64,000 bases of DNA from Bacteriovorax sp. BAL6_X (GCF_000443995.1 NZ_AUMC01000010.1:124001-188000), one strand, 5' to 3'; counted from the first letter of the stretch, positions 1 to 8,825 are shown. Notes: generated from the sequence alone by a model not told the origin. A program made the numbers and translations.

Positions 1-2
1 TC

Positions 3-467
<465 letters not shown>

Positions 468-474
468 GGTTGTT

Positions 475-1296
475 ATGAAATTTGAAAAACTGAAATCACA
501 TAAATCGTTTGGTGGGGAGACAGCATTTTGTCTCCACACTTCAAGTATGACAAAAACAGATATGAAGTTTTCATACTTCAGGCCCGCTAGTGAGAAAATT
601 GAAAATATAATTATTTGGTTGTCTGGTCTAACGTGCACGGAAGAAAACTTTATTACAAAAGCTGGAGCACAGGCTTTTCTTGCTGATAGTAAGACAATGA
701 TTGTATGTCCAGATACTTCTCCACGTGGACTTGACCTACCTGGTGAGCACGATAGTTACGATTTTGGCTCAGGTGCGGGCTTCTACCTCAATGCAACGAC
801 TGAAGGTTATAGAGATCACTATAAGATGTATGATTATATCGTTAGCGAATTTATACCAATGCTAAAAGAGTCTTATGGTGATGTTAAGTTTTCCATAACT
901 GGCCACTCAATGGGTGGACATGGTGCACTGATTATAGGTCTAAAAAACCCTGATTTATTTCATGCTATCTCTGCCTTTTCTCCAATTGTAAACCCAACTC
1001 AAGTTCCTTGGGGAAAGAAAGCTTTTACTGGCTACCTTGGGGACAACGAAGAAGATTGGAAACAATACGATGCTTGTGAATTAGTTAAAGGTGGGATTAC
1101 TCACTCTAAGAAGATTTTAATAGAGCAAGGCCTTGATGATGAGTTCTTTGAAGAGCAGTTAAAAACAAAGAACTTCGAGAATATATGTGCTGATTTAAAT
1201 CAGGAATTGGTTGTTAATTATCGTGAAGGTTACGATCATAGCTATTACTTCATTGCTTCTTTTATTGAAGATCACTTAAAACACTTAATTTCTTAA
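475..1296 (+). CDS. frmB: S-formylglutathione hydrolase
   Basis: This 273-residue serine hydrolase of the esterase D family converts S-formylglutathione to formate and glutathione, completing the pathway begun by the preceding dehydrogenase. The nucleophile elbow GHSMGG sits at about residues 143-148 with Ser145. The probable triad partners are Asp221 (in GLDDEFF) and His255 (in GYDHSYYF). The WLSGLTCTEENF and CPDTSPRG segments are characteristic of the family. I start at ATG 475 and not at an upstream in-frame TTG, because 475 gives the canonical length and lies 7 bases past the previous stop. Cytoplasmic. No terminator is visible after it before the gene fragment at 1304. Confidence 0.95.
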   Translation: MKFEKLKSHKSFGGETAFCLHTSSMTKTDMKFSYFRPASEKIENIIIWLSGLTCTEENFITKAGAQAFLADSKTMIVCPDTSPRGLDLPGEHDSYDFGSGAGFYLNATTEGYRDHYKMYDYIVSEFIPMLKESYGDVKFSITGHSMGGHGALIIGLKNPDLFHAISAFSPIVNPTQVPWGKKAFTGYLGDNEEDWKQYDACELVKGGITHSKKILIEQGLDDEFFEEQLKTKNFENICADLNQELVVNYREGYDHSYYFIASFIEDHLKHLIS

Positions 1297-1303
1297 GATA
1301 TAA

Positions 1304-1603
1304 GATAAAGATAGGGCCATCTATAAACTTGGGCCAACAGGTTATCCTTTTGAAATACTTTGTGCAGAAATGTTCAAGTCAAATGGCTATAAAACGAAAG
1401 TTTCTGTCATTAAGAAAGGTAAGTTTGTTGGCCATGAGGTCGATGTTGTTGCAAAAAGGCCTGACGGCGATATCTATTGTGAATGTAAATTTCACAATCG
1501 AAAGTATTATAAAAATGATGTGAAGATACCTCTCTATGTTTATGCCCGTTATTTAGCTAAGTTAAGTGCTCAGAAATATGTGATTTCAGTTGTTTATCTT
1601 TAG
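1304..1603 (+). pseudogene. Remnant of an ATP-cone/restriction-endonuclease-like (Mrr fold) protein
   Basis: After a TAA at 1301 the frame stays open for 99 codons with no good start at the front; the first ATG is at 1370. The reading contains YKLGPTGYPFE, then HEVDVVAKR and IYCECKFHNRKYYKNDVK. The E-x-D ... E-C-K spacing is that of the PD-(D/E)xK fold of Mrr-like endonucleases, and the wording resembles bacterial proteins that join an N-terminal ATP-cone to such a domain. Here the ATP-cone is absent, and the C-terminus diverges after YARYLAKL and stops early. I read it as a decayed remnant. A short real gene starting at 1370 (77 residues) is less likely. Confidence 0.55.
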
Positions 1604-1690
1604 TAATAATTACAGCATAACTCTTATTTTCTAATTATCGTTCATAAAAGTGGCATACTTTTGCCGTGCGTAATCATGGGGAAGATAATT

Positions 1691-3796
1691 ATGAAAAGAC
1701 TAATGTCTACATTTCTGTCATCACTTTTATTAATAACATCTGTTAGTGCTGCGGCCGGTGATTTTGAGAATTATGTAAAAACCTTAAAATATAGCAAACT
1801 CGACCCTAAGCTTGGTGGAGATATTAAGGATATTGTGACTCGTAATAAACTTCCGCTTACGCGTCCAGAGTTCTGTCCTTTAAATAATACACGCTCTTAT
1901 GAAGAAGCCTTAAGTAGTTTAAAAGCAATTGTTACAGTTTTTAAAGATGACTGTTTTGATGGTAATGAGTCATTAATAGAACAAGTTCTTAACAGTTCAA
2001 ATGAACTTGAAGAGGAGTTAAATAAGCTAAAAGAAGAGCAGGGGAAAGAAACCGTTGATGTGATTCCTTCTGCTGATCAAGTTGATATAAATGGTATTCC
2101 TCTTATGCAGGTTATGAATGGTGTAAACACACTCTTTTCAAATAATAAGTGTTCAAGTCTTGATCGAACATCTTTCTTAGAACGCTCCGCTGACGTTATT
2201 CAGACTTTTTCTCAATTTGGTTTATATTCTCCATCTGGTGTAACTGTTGCTTATGGTGGTTTAGCTGTCGCCTCAATTCTAAGATTTGTGAATAGTATTT
2301 TTAATGACCGTTTTCAATTTGAAAACGAAGAAGATATCAATACCTTTGTTAAGCTTAATTGTGCCTACTATGATGTTAGAAACCAAGTAAAAGCACTTGA
2401 GGTTTTTGATATTGACACTGACAGACACTATACTGATAAGGAAATTTCTGAGGTGCTAGTGGCCCAAGTGAAGAAAGATCTTGAGTCTCTGAAGAAAGCT
2501 AAAGATAATGTTGAAGTAGAGTTTGAAAAGATTAAAGATGCTGAAGTTGCAAAGGTAGATGCTGATGTAGAGAAGTTAATTTCCGGTCTTTATGAAAAAA
2601 TGAAAACTCCTCTTTCCGATAAGCCTGGAAAGTCTGCTACATTCCAACAAGCTGAAATTCTTGGAGAGCTTGCTTATTTAAAGCCTCTACTAGAAGAGTA
2701 CTTAGATGAATATATCGAAGAATCTCAAGGTGCAGATCGTTTCTTAAATATGCTATTTAAACAGAAACTTAGTAAGCTGGATAATGCAATGGAGCTAATG
2801 GAAATGAGTGTAAAGGATTTCAATCAGAAATTTCTTACAGACATGGCCAGTTCATTTAACCGAGTTTTAAACAATATTAAAGATAAGAGAAAGAAGGCCC
2901 GTGATAATTTTGATGATACTTTTATAATTTCTCTTGGTGAAGAAAGTCTCTCTGTAAAAGAGTATAAAGAGCTGCTTAAGAGTGATGATCTAAAAAAGAG
3001 AGAAAAAGGAATCACTGATGCTTTTAATGCTATTTCAGAAGTAGATAATCGTTTAGCTGCTATTATCGCAAAAAAAGAATATTCTTCGGTAGATTCAAAA
3101 GATGGTGATCTTAGAGAAATTATTAAGTCTCTTGATGTTGTACGTAATCACGTATACGGAAAATATGGACGTGAATTCTTAGATAAGATGAGAAGTCTTT
3201 CAGAAGAGCAAAATAAAAACTTTAATCAAAAGTATAAAAAATTAGAGAAAAATTACGAAATCACTAAGTCGGGTGACTCAGCTGATCTTGGCGAAGATGC
3301 CCAGTTAAATGCTTGTGTTGATGTACAGACAACGAGAGAAATTTGGGTTTATGCTCAAAAGCTATCGGAGTTAGGTTATGACTTTATAGCAACAAATAAT
3401 GATATTTTTGGTGATGCTGATAATGCAGACAGAAAGAGAATCAAGTCACACAATGATTCGGCCATCCTTGCTCGTCGTATTATCACAGCAAGAAATTACC
3501 TAAAGAAGATTGCAATGCAAAGAGAGCTTGGGCGTGAAGATGTTGAAGTAGAAGGTAAGAAATACTCTCTTACTCAAGCAGAGAATGTTGTTCGTACTAT
3601 TGAGTTCTATGGGAAAACCCTAACTCTAGAAGAAGCGCAGGATTACCTAGATAATAAATTCGGACAAAAGGGACTTAGAGGAGATCGACTCGGTCAGATT
3701 ATGATGGAAATCATCAATAATCGTGACAAAACAGTTGGGCTTCAAAAGTTCTATAAAGTCCATAAGTGTTCAAATCTTTCAACAATTTCAAGATAG
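1691..3796 (+). CDS. Secreted coiled-coil protein of unknown function
   Basis: This 701-residue protein has a clear N-terminal signal peptide (MKRLMSTFLSSLLLITSVSA), so it is exported to the periplasm or beyond. The start at ATG 1691 is chosen because GGGGAAG lies just upstream and an in-frame TTG at 1661 would spoil the signal sequence. The rest is largely charged and helical, with long coiled-coil stretches at about residues 100-125, 245-300 and 360-560. A short hydrophobic segment with GVTVAYGGLAVASILRF lies near residue 200. A few cysteines are spread through the chain, including NACVDVQT and the C-terminal VHKCSN. It is followed by a strong terminator and appears monocistronic. I do not recognise a family. 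Confidence 0.75.
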   Translation: MKRLMSTFLSSLLLITSVSAAAGDFENYVKTLKYSKLDPKLGGDIKDIVTRNKLPLTRPEFCPLNNTRSYEEALSSLKAIVTVFKDDCFDGNESLIEQVLNSSNELEEELNKLKEEQGKETVDVIPSADQVDINGIPLMQVMNGVNTLFSNNKCSSLDRTSFLERSADVIQTFSQFGLYSPSGVTVAYGGLAVASILRFVNSIFNDRFQFENEEDINTFVKLNCAYYDVRNQVKALEVFDIDTDRHYTDKEISEVLVAQVKKDLESLKKAKDNVEVEFEKIKDAEVAKVDADVEKLISGLYEKMKTPLSDKPGKSATFQQAEILGELAYLKPLLEEYLDEYIEESQGADRFLNMLFKQKLSKLDNAMELMEMSVKDFNQKFLTDMASSFNRVLNNIKDKRKKARDNFDDTFIISLGEESLSVKEYKELLKSDDLKKREKGITDAFNAISEVDNRLAAIIAKKEYSSVDSKDGDLREIIKSLDVVRNHVYGKYGREFLDKMRSLSEEQNKNFNQKYKKLEKNYEITKSGDSADLGEDAQLNACVDVQTTREIWVYAQKLSELGYDFIATNNDIFGDADNADRKRIKSHNDSAILARRIITARNYLKKIAMQRELGREDVEVEGKKYSLTQAENVVRTIEFYGKTLTLEEAQDYLDNKFGQKGLRGDRLGQIMMEIINNRDKTVGLQKFYKVHKCSNLSTISR

Positions 3797-3800
3797 TAAG

Positions 3801-3827
3801 AGGCCAGAATTAACTGGCCTTTTTTTA
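3801..3827 (+). terminator. Intrinsic terminator of the coiled-coil protein gene
   Basis: A perfect 7-bp stem (AGGCCAG / CTGGCCT) with a 6-base loop is followed at once by a run of seven T. It begins five bases after the stop codon at 3796. Confidence 0.9.
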
Positions 3828-3849
3828 TGTGTATTTTATTTACACCTGA

Positions 3850-3877
3850 TTGTCTAATAACTTTTACGTGCTATAAG
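3850..3877 (+). promoter_or_regulatory. Candidate sigma-70 promoter of the 3916 gene
   Basis: TTGTCT and TATAAG are separated by 16 bases. They lie between a terminator and the next start codon, with about 38 bases of leader holding an AGGGAG ribosome site. Consensus match only. Confidence 0.4.
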
Positions 3878-3915
3878 TACGAAATATTATATTAACTTTA
3901 ATAGGGAGAAAATTG

Positions 3916-4317
3916 ATGAAATCAATGATTATTTTTCTAATTGCATTTGTGTCGTTTAATGTTTCAGCTAAAGCAGTATCTAAGAGTCTAACTAGTGAAG
4001 AAACTCAACTGGTAGTTGAGCTTGCTAATAATTATCAAGTTCCTCTTAAAGTAAGTGGGCCTTGTAATAAGGTTGAATTTGATATTATTGATAGTGTTAA
4101 GGGTTTTAACCCTGCTGTATGGTCTCTAAATACTGGCAATATGACTTATCTTTTAGAAGAGAGTGAGGCGACGCCTTTAGTATATCTATTTGATCGTGTA
4201 GAAGTTCCTTCTGTACTAATTAACTCATTTACACAAGTTTCGAGAGCAACGGTTACTGGATCTTCTTGTGGGTTTAATCCTTACAAGTGGACTATCTCAT
4301 TTGATGATTTAGAGTAG
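3916..4317 (+). CDS. Small secreted protein of unknown function
   Basis: The 133-residue product starts with a signal peptide (MKSMIIFLIAFVSFNVSAKA) and is probably periplasmic. ATG 3916 is preceded by AGGGAG at good spacing; the TTG three bases earlier is not needed. The mature part contains two cysteines (GPCNKVEF and GSSCGFNPYKW) that may form a disulphide, and alternating polar/hydrophobic stretches that suggest a small beta-rich fold. The VPLKVSGPC ... SSCGFNPYKW pattern is shared by no family I can name. It has its own likely promoter and sits upstream of the RNA-rich region. Confidence 0.7.
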   Translation: MKSMIIFLIAFVSFNVSAKAVSKSLTSEETQLVVELANNYQVPLKVSGPCNKVEFDIIDSVKGFNPAVWSLNTGNMTYLLEESEATPLVYLFDRVEVPSVLINSFTQVSRATVTGSSCGFNPYKWTISFDDLE

Positions 4318-4345
4318 AAGCTTGTAATTATGCAGGCGAGACTTG

Positions 4346-4416
4346 GTCAGCTTCGGCTTATAAACAGGAGCAATTGGATGCCCCGCCTTCGCTGACAAAC
4401 GTCGCATCCTGCTCCT
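4346..4416 (+). ncRNA. Candidate structured RNA with possible pseudoknot
   Basis: A G+C-rich island lies in the AT-rich gap after the 3916 gene. CAGGAGCA plus GGATGC at 4365-4381 pair with GCATCC plus TGCTCCT at 4404-4416, interrupted only by ATT. Inside the loop, GCTGAC (4391-4396) is complementary to GTCAGC at 4346-4351, which would form a pseudoknot. An AGC-TTCG-GCT tetraloop hairpin overlaps the same upstream segment as an alternative. A bidirectional terminator follows at 4460-4490. Strand and transcription are not shown by the sequence. It could be an sRNA or a 3' UTR element. Confidence 0.4.
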
Positions 4417-4459
4417 AAACTCGAATCGAATTAAAATTCTATATCCAGACAACAATAAT

Positions 4460-4490
4460 AAAAAAGCCCAGGATTAACCTGGGCTTTTTT
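4460..4490. terminator. Bidirectional intrinsic terminator
   Basis: A 13-bp perfect stem (AAAAAAGCCCAGG and its complement) with a 5-base loop reads as a GC stem plus T-run on both strands. It can end transcripts from the 3916 gene on the + strand and from the tRNA-Leu/repeat unit on the - strand. Confidence 0.85.
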
Positions 4491-4495
4491 ATTAT

Positions 4496-4640
4496 GGTGG
4501 CCCGGGCATCTACAGTGCGGCAAAAGCCGAAGGGTTTTGAAGCATTGGAGTTTACTATCTCGTGGAGATTTTACAAGCGTTAGCGCCAGTAAAATCGTAG
4601 ACCTTTATTGTTCGTAAAAATAAATAGTGTAATTTGAGGT
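4496..4640 (-). repeat. tRNA-Leu-linked 145-bp repeat, copy 1
   Basis: This is one of two adjacent copies that are identical by eye. On the - strand each unit ends with GCCCGGGCCACC, the same bases that end the tRNA-Leu gene, CCA included. Between these ends lies about 130 bases of structured sequence. A hairpin GATTTTAC ... GTAAAATC (4567-4596 on +) contains an inner GCG/CGC stem, and a CGGC-AAAA-GCCG hairpin lies near 4518-4529. The layout copies that of the E. coli tyrT repeats, which carry the tRNA 3' end and give rise to a small RNA. A processed RNA is therefore plausible here. Confidence 0.9.
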
Positions 4641-4785
4641 GGTGGCCCGGGCATCTACAGTGCGGCAAAAGCCGAAGGGTTTTGAAGCATTGGAGTTTAC
4701 TATCTCGTGGAGATTTTACAAGCGTTAGCGCCAGTAAAATCGTAGACCTTTATTGTTCGTAAAAATAAATAGTGTAATTTGAGGT
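4641..4785 (-). repeat. tRNA-Leu-linked 145-bp repeat, copy 2
   Basis: The second tandem copy joins directly to the 3' end of the tRNA-Leu gene; the period is exactly 145 bases (4496, 4641, 4786). Its hairpin lies at 4712-4741. On the - strand the order is tRNA, copy 2, copy 1, terminator. A single primary transcript would hold one tRNA and two copies of the spacer RNA. Confidence 0.9.
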
Positions 4786-4870
4786 GGTGGCCCGGGCGAG
4801 ACTTGAACTCGCACAGTATTGCTACCGGCGGATTTTGAATCCGCTGTGTCTACCATTCCACCACCGGGCC
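4785..4870 (-). tRNA. tRNA-Leu (CAA anticodon)
   Basis: The 86-base gene on the - strand has acceptor stem GGCCCGG/CCGGGCC, encoded CCA, a long variable arm as expected for tRNA-Leu, and T arm GCGAG-TTCAAGT-CTCGC. The anticodon stem GCGGA/TCCGC closes the loop TTCAAAA, giving anticodon CAA. The 3' end is repeated twice downstream in the 145-bp units. Confidence 0.95.
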
Positions 4871-5056
4871 ATTGAGAATAGAATAAGTCTATTCATTTCA
4901 GGGAAATCAGTCAATTGTTAAAAGTTATGCACATTTTTTGCAACGCCTTGCATGATTTAAATGAAGTTTATATTACTTTTGTTAACTGAACTTTAGTTTT
5001 CCTTCCCTTGTTTTATGTCGAAAGACTTCTTGAAAAAACTCTACAAAGGAAGAAAT

Positions 5057-6961
5057 ATGAAAGTCGGATTTCTTGTTTTTATTCTGTGTGCTATCTCATT
5101 TTTTGTGGGAAGAGGGACATCCTTTATGGGAAGTGCCCTAAGCGTAAATACCCTCATTTACGATAACCCTATGATGAAGGCAAAGGATAAGAAGTTATCA
5201 AAACTTGATAATGGTGCACTTGTTGATAGTGAGACGTTAAATTATTGGAATTTATCTCAGCAGAGTGAAAAACGTGGATCTTACGATAAATTAACAACCG
5301 TTAATTTAGGACGTGGACTCTATACCATTGGCAGTGACAGTATTGTTAACTCGCATTTTATTATCGGTAAAGATGGAGTAATTGTTTATGATACTGGTGA
5401 TAACGAGCACGATGCAAATATTTTCTATAGCGAGATGAGAAAGGTAACAAGACTTCCTGTTAGGGCCATTATCTATTCGCATGAGCATTATAGTCTAGGA
5501 GCAAAATCCTTCGTTGAGCAAGAAAGACGTCGTGGAAATAGAAATATCAAGATTATTGGACACCCAAATACAAATAAAGTTATGGCCGCTTCAGGTGGTG
5601 TTGAGGCACTTCATCCTGAGGTGGGAGGGGTTCTCATGGCCAGGTCTGTAGAACAATTTAACCTATACTTGCCCGATAAAGGTGACGATGCAAGGTTTAA
5701 GAATACGGTTATTCCTGATAACAATGGCTTCATTCCAGTAAATACACCAGTGAGGAATGGCCAACGTCTTACGATTGCAGGTGTAGGTATGACTTTTTAT
5801 ACAAAAGGTGTTGGGACAGATACTTCTAACCAAGTCCTAGTTCATATACCTTCTAAAAAGGCCGTCCTCAATAACGTCATGTGGGGTTGGTTTCCAAATA
5901 TCTATAGTCTTCGCGGTGGAAAGTATCGAAACCCTGAAGAATGGAAGAGATCTGTTGAATTTATTAAAAAGCTAAATCCTGAAATACTTATGAGTACACA
6001 TTCTACAAGTATAAAGGGTAGTGATAAAGTCGCTCAACGCTTACAAAACTATCAAGACGGGCTTTCTTTTGTTTTAGATCAGACTTTAAAGGGCATATCA
6101 CTGGGCATGGGTCCAGATGAGTTAAGATACTTTGTGACAATTCCAGATTACTTAAAAACAGAACCAACATTGATTGAAAACTATGGGCCACTCTCATCAA
6201 TGCCACCACGTATTTATCATGCAATATTTGGACAATTTAATCGTGATGCAACAACTCTTTATAAACTTCATCCTGATGACGAAGCGAAGAGAATTGTTCT
6301 TTCTATGGGGGGAGAGGCCAGAGTCAAGTCTCTTGCGGATTATGCTTATAGAGATGGTGACTATCAATGGTCTTGTCAGCTTGCGAATTACTTAGTTCGT
6401 GTAAATAAGAGTAGTGATAATAATCAAATTAAAGCAAATTGTTTAAAACAAATTGGATACCGAAGCCTTGCTACTACAGCACGAAGTTGGGCATTAAGCC
6501 AAGCTAGAGCTGCGGAAGGAAAAGTTGCAATTATTAAGAATGCTCCTGCAACATTCAATCAAGTAAGAAGTAATGCTAGTTCATTTGTAAATAATTATCG
6601 TATTAGAATTAATCCTAGTCGAGCACAAGGGACTGAAAAATTCATTGCTATTAATTTCGGCTATGGTGAAAAATATGGCCTGCATATTAGAAATGCAGTA
6701 GTCGACTTTGTAAGTGATAGAAGAAGGATTGATAAGAGAAAAGATCTTGAAGTTCATATGAATAAAGATACTTTTACAAAGCTGTACAACAATCTTGGCT
6801 CAGTCGAAGACTTTATTGCTTCAGCTGATATTGGAATTGAAAGGGGGACTAAAGAAGAAATTGTAGAAGCCTTTTCTAATTTCGATGTTATATATGATTG
6901 GGAAAACGATCCAGCTTTAAATACAGTAAAAGAAAGAACACTAGCAAGTGAAGAGGAATAA
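5057..6961 (+). CDS. Alkylsulfatase-like metallo-beta-lactamase-fold protein with degenerate metal site
   Basis: The 634-residue protein starts at ATG 5057 (AAAGGAAG just upstream) with a hydrophobic signal or anchor segment (VGFLVFILCAISFFVG). The region at about residues 90-340 has the order and wording of linear alkylsulfatases of the SdsA1/YjcS type: HFIIGKDGVIVYDTG, RAIIYSHEHYSLGA, FPNIYSLRG. The C-terminal third matches the SCP2-like domain layout of that family. Where active enzymes have HxHxDH, this one reads HEHYSL. The two glutamate ligands that normally follow also appear replaced (TSNQVLV and LNNVMWG). The protein may therefore be inactive or use other chemistry. It is followed by its own terminator. 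Fold assignment is good; function is open. Confidence 0.8.
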   Translation: MKVGFLVFILCAISFFVGRGTSFMGSALSVNTLIYDNPMMKAKDKKLSKLDNGALVDSETLNYWNLSQQSEKRGSYDKLTTVNLGRGLYTIGSDSIVNSHFIIGKDGVIVYDTGDNEHDANIFYSEMRKVTRLPVRAIIYSHEHYSLGAKSFVEQERRRGNRNIKIIGHPNTNKVMAASGGVEALHPEVGGVLMARSVEQFNLYLPDKGDDARFKNTVIPDNNGFIPVNTPVRNGQRLTIAGVGMTFYTKGVGTDTSNQVLVHIPSKKAVLNNVMWGWFPNIYSLRGGKYRNPEEWKRSVEFIKKLNPEILMSTHSTSIKGSDKVAQRLQNYQDGLSFVLDQTLKGISLGMGPDELRYFVTIPDYLKTEPTLIENYGPLSSMPPRIYHAIFGQFNRDATTLYKLHPDDEAKRIVLSMGGEARVKSLADYAYRDGDYQWSCQLANYLVRVNKSSDNNQIKANCLKQIGYRSLATTARSWALSQARAAEGKVAIIKNAPATFNQVRSNASSFVNNYRIRINPSRAQGTEKFIAINFGYGEKYGLHIRNAVVDFVSDRRRIDKRKDLEVHMNKDTFTKLYNNLGSVEDFIASADIGIERGTKEEIVEAFSNFDVIYDWENDPALNTVKERTLASEEE

Positions 6962-6967
6962 TTATAT

Positions 6968-7912
6968 TTAGCCCTTTCGTATTAATGAAAGGGTTTTTCT
7001 GCTGTCATATTGATATACATTTTCAGTAATAAATTGATTTATTTTTGAATTATCAATAATACATGAGTACATAACAAAATCGATGAAGTAGCTAGGGAAT
7101 GGCCAGATCTTTCGAATCGCTTTTGAAAGAACTTCTAAGGTAAATACTGGAAATGGAAAGTCTCTAGTGCCAGTTATTTTTTTTGCCTCTTGGAGTGAGA
7201 TTGCTTCACTAGGGGCAACGTTGTAAACACCTGTAGGTAGTTTATCGAGAGATTGAAATAAAATATTTGCCATGTCATATTCATGAATGAATTGCATCAT
7301 GGGGTTAAAATCAACAGGCACAGGAGTCATATTAGAGGTTAAGTATCTTGAAATTGTATTATCAATTTGTGGCCCAATAATATTACATGGCCTAAGAACA
7401 ACGGTTTCAATATTTTCTCTGTTTTTCCACATCCAGTTAGTACAAAGAGCATCGACTTCTGTCACATCTCGAAGCTCTGGGTGTTTGATACTAGCTTTTA
7501 AAGGGTAGTCTTCATTAATAAATACTGGATTATCTGCTTGCGCCCCGTAGACATGGAAAGTGCTGAGCATAATAAATTTTTTTATGGAATACTTCTCAGC
7601 AAGTTCTAAAACCTTATTTGTATTAATAAGACTAAAACTTAAGCGTTCTTCGGCACTCCCACCAGGAGGAGATATTCTACCGATCTGATAAATTGTTTCA
7701 AATCTATTTTCACGAAACAGTTTTTCAAAATTTCTGCGAGTGTAGCGCATTCGATGAAAGGTGAAATTTTCAAAATCAACTTCATTCTTCATTGATCTTG
7801 AATCTATTCCAACAATTCTCGCATCAGGAATTCTCTTTGCTAGTAGTCCGCATAAGATATTTGAAAGACCACCCGAGGCTCCGATGATTAGGATTGAACG
7901 TGTACTATTCAT
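6968..7912 (-). CDS. NAD-dependent epimerase/dehydratase family protein
   Basis: This 314-residue protein is of the extended short-chain dehydrogenase type. The nucleotide-binding motif GASGGLSN lies at about residues 11-18, followed by an acidic IVGID strand end that suggests NAD. A STFHVYGA segment stands in the place of the catalytic Ser/Tyr region, but the usual YxxxK is not obvious, so catalysis may differ from classical sugar epimerases. VVLRPCNIIGPQ is the conserved substrate-loop segment. It overlaps the upstream acyltransferase by 8 bases (7905-7912), so the two are translationally coupled. An isoprenoid, lipid or sugar substrate is possible; the sequence does not decide. Confidence 0.82.
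   Translation of the reverse strand: MNSTRSILIIGASGGLSNILCGLLAKRIPDARIVGIDSRSMKNEVDFENFTFHRMRYTRRNFEKLFRENRFETIYQIGRISPPGGSAEERLSFSLINTNKVLELAEKYSIKKFIMLSTFHVYGAQADNPVFINEDYPLKASIKHPELRDVTEVDALCTNWMWKNRENIETVVLRPCNIIGPQIDNTISRYLTSNMTPVPVDFNPMMQFIHEYDMANILFQSLDKLPTGVYNVAPSEAISLQEAKKITGTRDFPFPVFTLEVLSKAIRKIWPFPSYFIDFVMYSCIIDNSKINQFITENVYQYDSRKTLSLIRKG
6972..6998 (+). terminator. Intrinsic terminator after the alkylsulfatase-like gene
   Basis: CCCTTTC/GAAAGGG stem followed by five T. It overlaps the 3' end of the convergent epimerase gene, so the intergenic space is only six bases. Confidence 0.8.
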
Positions 7913-8825
7913 CGATCTCTTCCTTTAACATTTTTTTTGTAAATGCCCATGGCCTTCGATTTTTTCTTCCTTCGTTGAGCATTGATTGGATAATTCTTTC
8001 TATTTCACGAATATGCGGATTGATCAAACTATCTTCACTATCTGAATTGATGTCGGTTGGTAACTCAATTGGATTTCCTACGTGAATATCTATAGGAGAT
8101 GGTAGTGGAAAGTAATTCGCACTTAACGGAAGAGCTGGTAACTTTAAAAAATTCGCAATTGAACTTGCTTGATAGACATAAGGAAAGATCTCTTCAGCTC
8201 CAACAACAGCAACAGGAAGGATTTTTACACCACTCTTTAAGGCCATGCGAAAAAAACCAGGTGTAAACTCTTGAACTTTATAAAAGTTGCTTGTACTTTT
8301 TGAAACTCCTCTAACTCCTTCTGGAAAGATTAGAAGAGATTCTCCACGCTTCAAAAGATTTAGACAATTGTCGCGATCACCAAGAACAGCACCACACTCT
8401 GAAGACCACTTGTTGATAAATGGTAGTGCGGTAAAAAAGCGTTCAACCATTGGCCGAAGAACTCTAGGGGGAGCATTTTCAAACGCGAAGGCACATCCTA
8501 TCATAAGGCCATCAATGGCAATTTGACCGGAGTGGTTTGAAATGACCATATATTGTTCATCTTTGATATTTTCTTTTCCAAAAAGTCGTACCTTAAAGTA
8601 GTGACGATAAATAGTGTATAGTATCTCAAAACTTTTACGCGCTTTAGGTATACTAAGCCCCCATGGGTCTTCACTTTGTCCATATAATTCCAAAAGACTT
8701 TTATAAGTTTTTTCAAGATTGTCTTTCTCTTCATTAGTGAGCATGTCCTTGTAACTTGTAAGCTTGCTTTCAAGAACCTGTTCAAAAGAAGAAAATTTTT
8801 TTGCTAAAAAATCTAATGAAATCAT
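7905..8825 (-). CDS. PlsC-type 1-acyl-glycerol-3-phosphate acyltransferase family protein
   Basis: The 306-residue protein has the two classical motifs of glycerolipid acyltransferases: NHSGQIAID (NHx5D-type catalytic motif, about residue 95) and FPEGVRG (phosphate-binding motif, about residue 170). There is no strong membrane span, so it may be peripheral to the inner membrane. It likely transfers an acyl chain to a lysophospholipid or a related alcohol. The overlap with the downstream epimerase gene suggests a shared lipid-modification pathway. Its N-terminal 80 residues are charged and helical. Confidence 0.85.
   Translation of the reverse strand: MISLDFLAKKFSSFEQVLESKLTSYKDMLTNEEKDNLEKTYKSLLELYGQSEDPWGLSIPKARKSFEILYTIYRHYFKVRLFGKENIKDEQYMVISNHSGQIAIDGLMIGCAFAFENAPPRVLRPMVERFFTALPFINKWSSECGAVLGDRDNCLNLLKRGESLLIFPEGVRGVSKSTSNFYKVQEFTPGFFRMALKSGVKILPVAVVGAEEIFPYVYQASSIANFLKLPALPLSANYFPLPSPIDIHVGNPIELPTDINSDSEDSLINPHIREIERIIQSMLNEGRKNRRPWAFTKKMLKEEIDE

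Noticed and set aside
1661-1690. TTG start 30 bases upstream for the coiled-coil protein
   Set aside because: It would place ten polar residues before the signal peptide; ATG 1691 has a good ribosome site.
4496-4785. Repeats considered as a CRISPR array or insertion sequence
   Set aside because: Only two identical long units, no short spacers, no terminal inverted repeats and no transposase; the tRNA 3' end in each unit explains the register.
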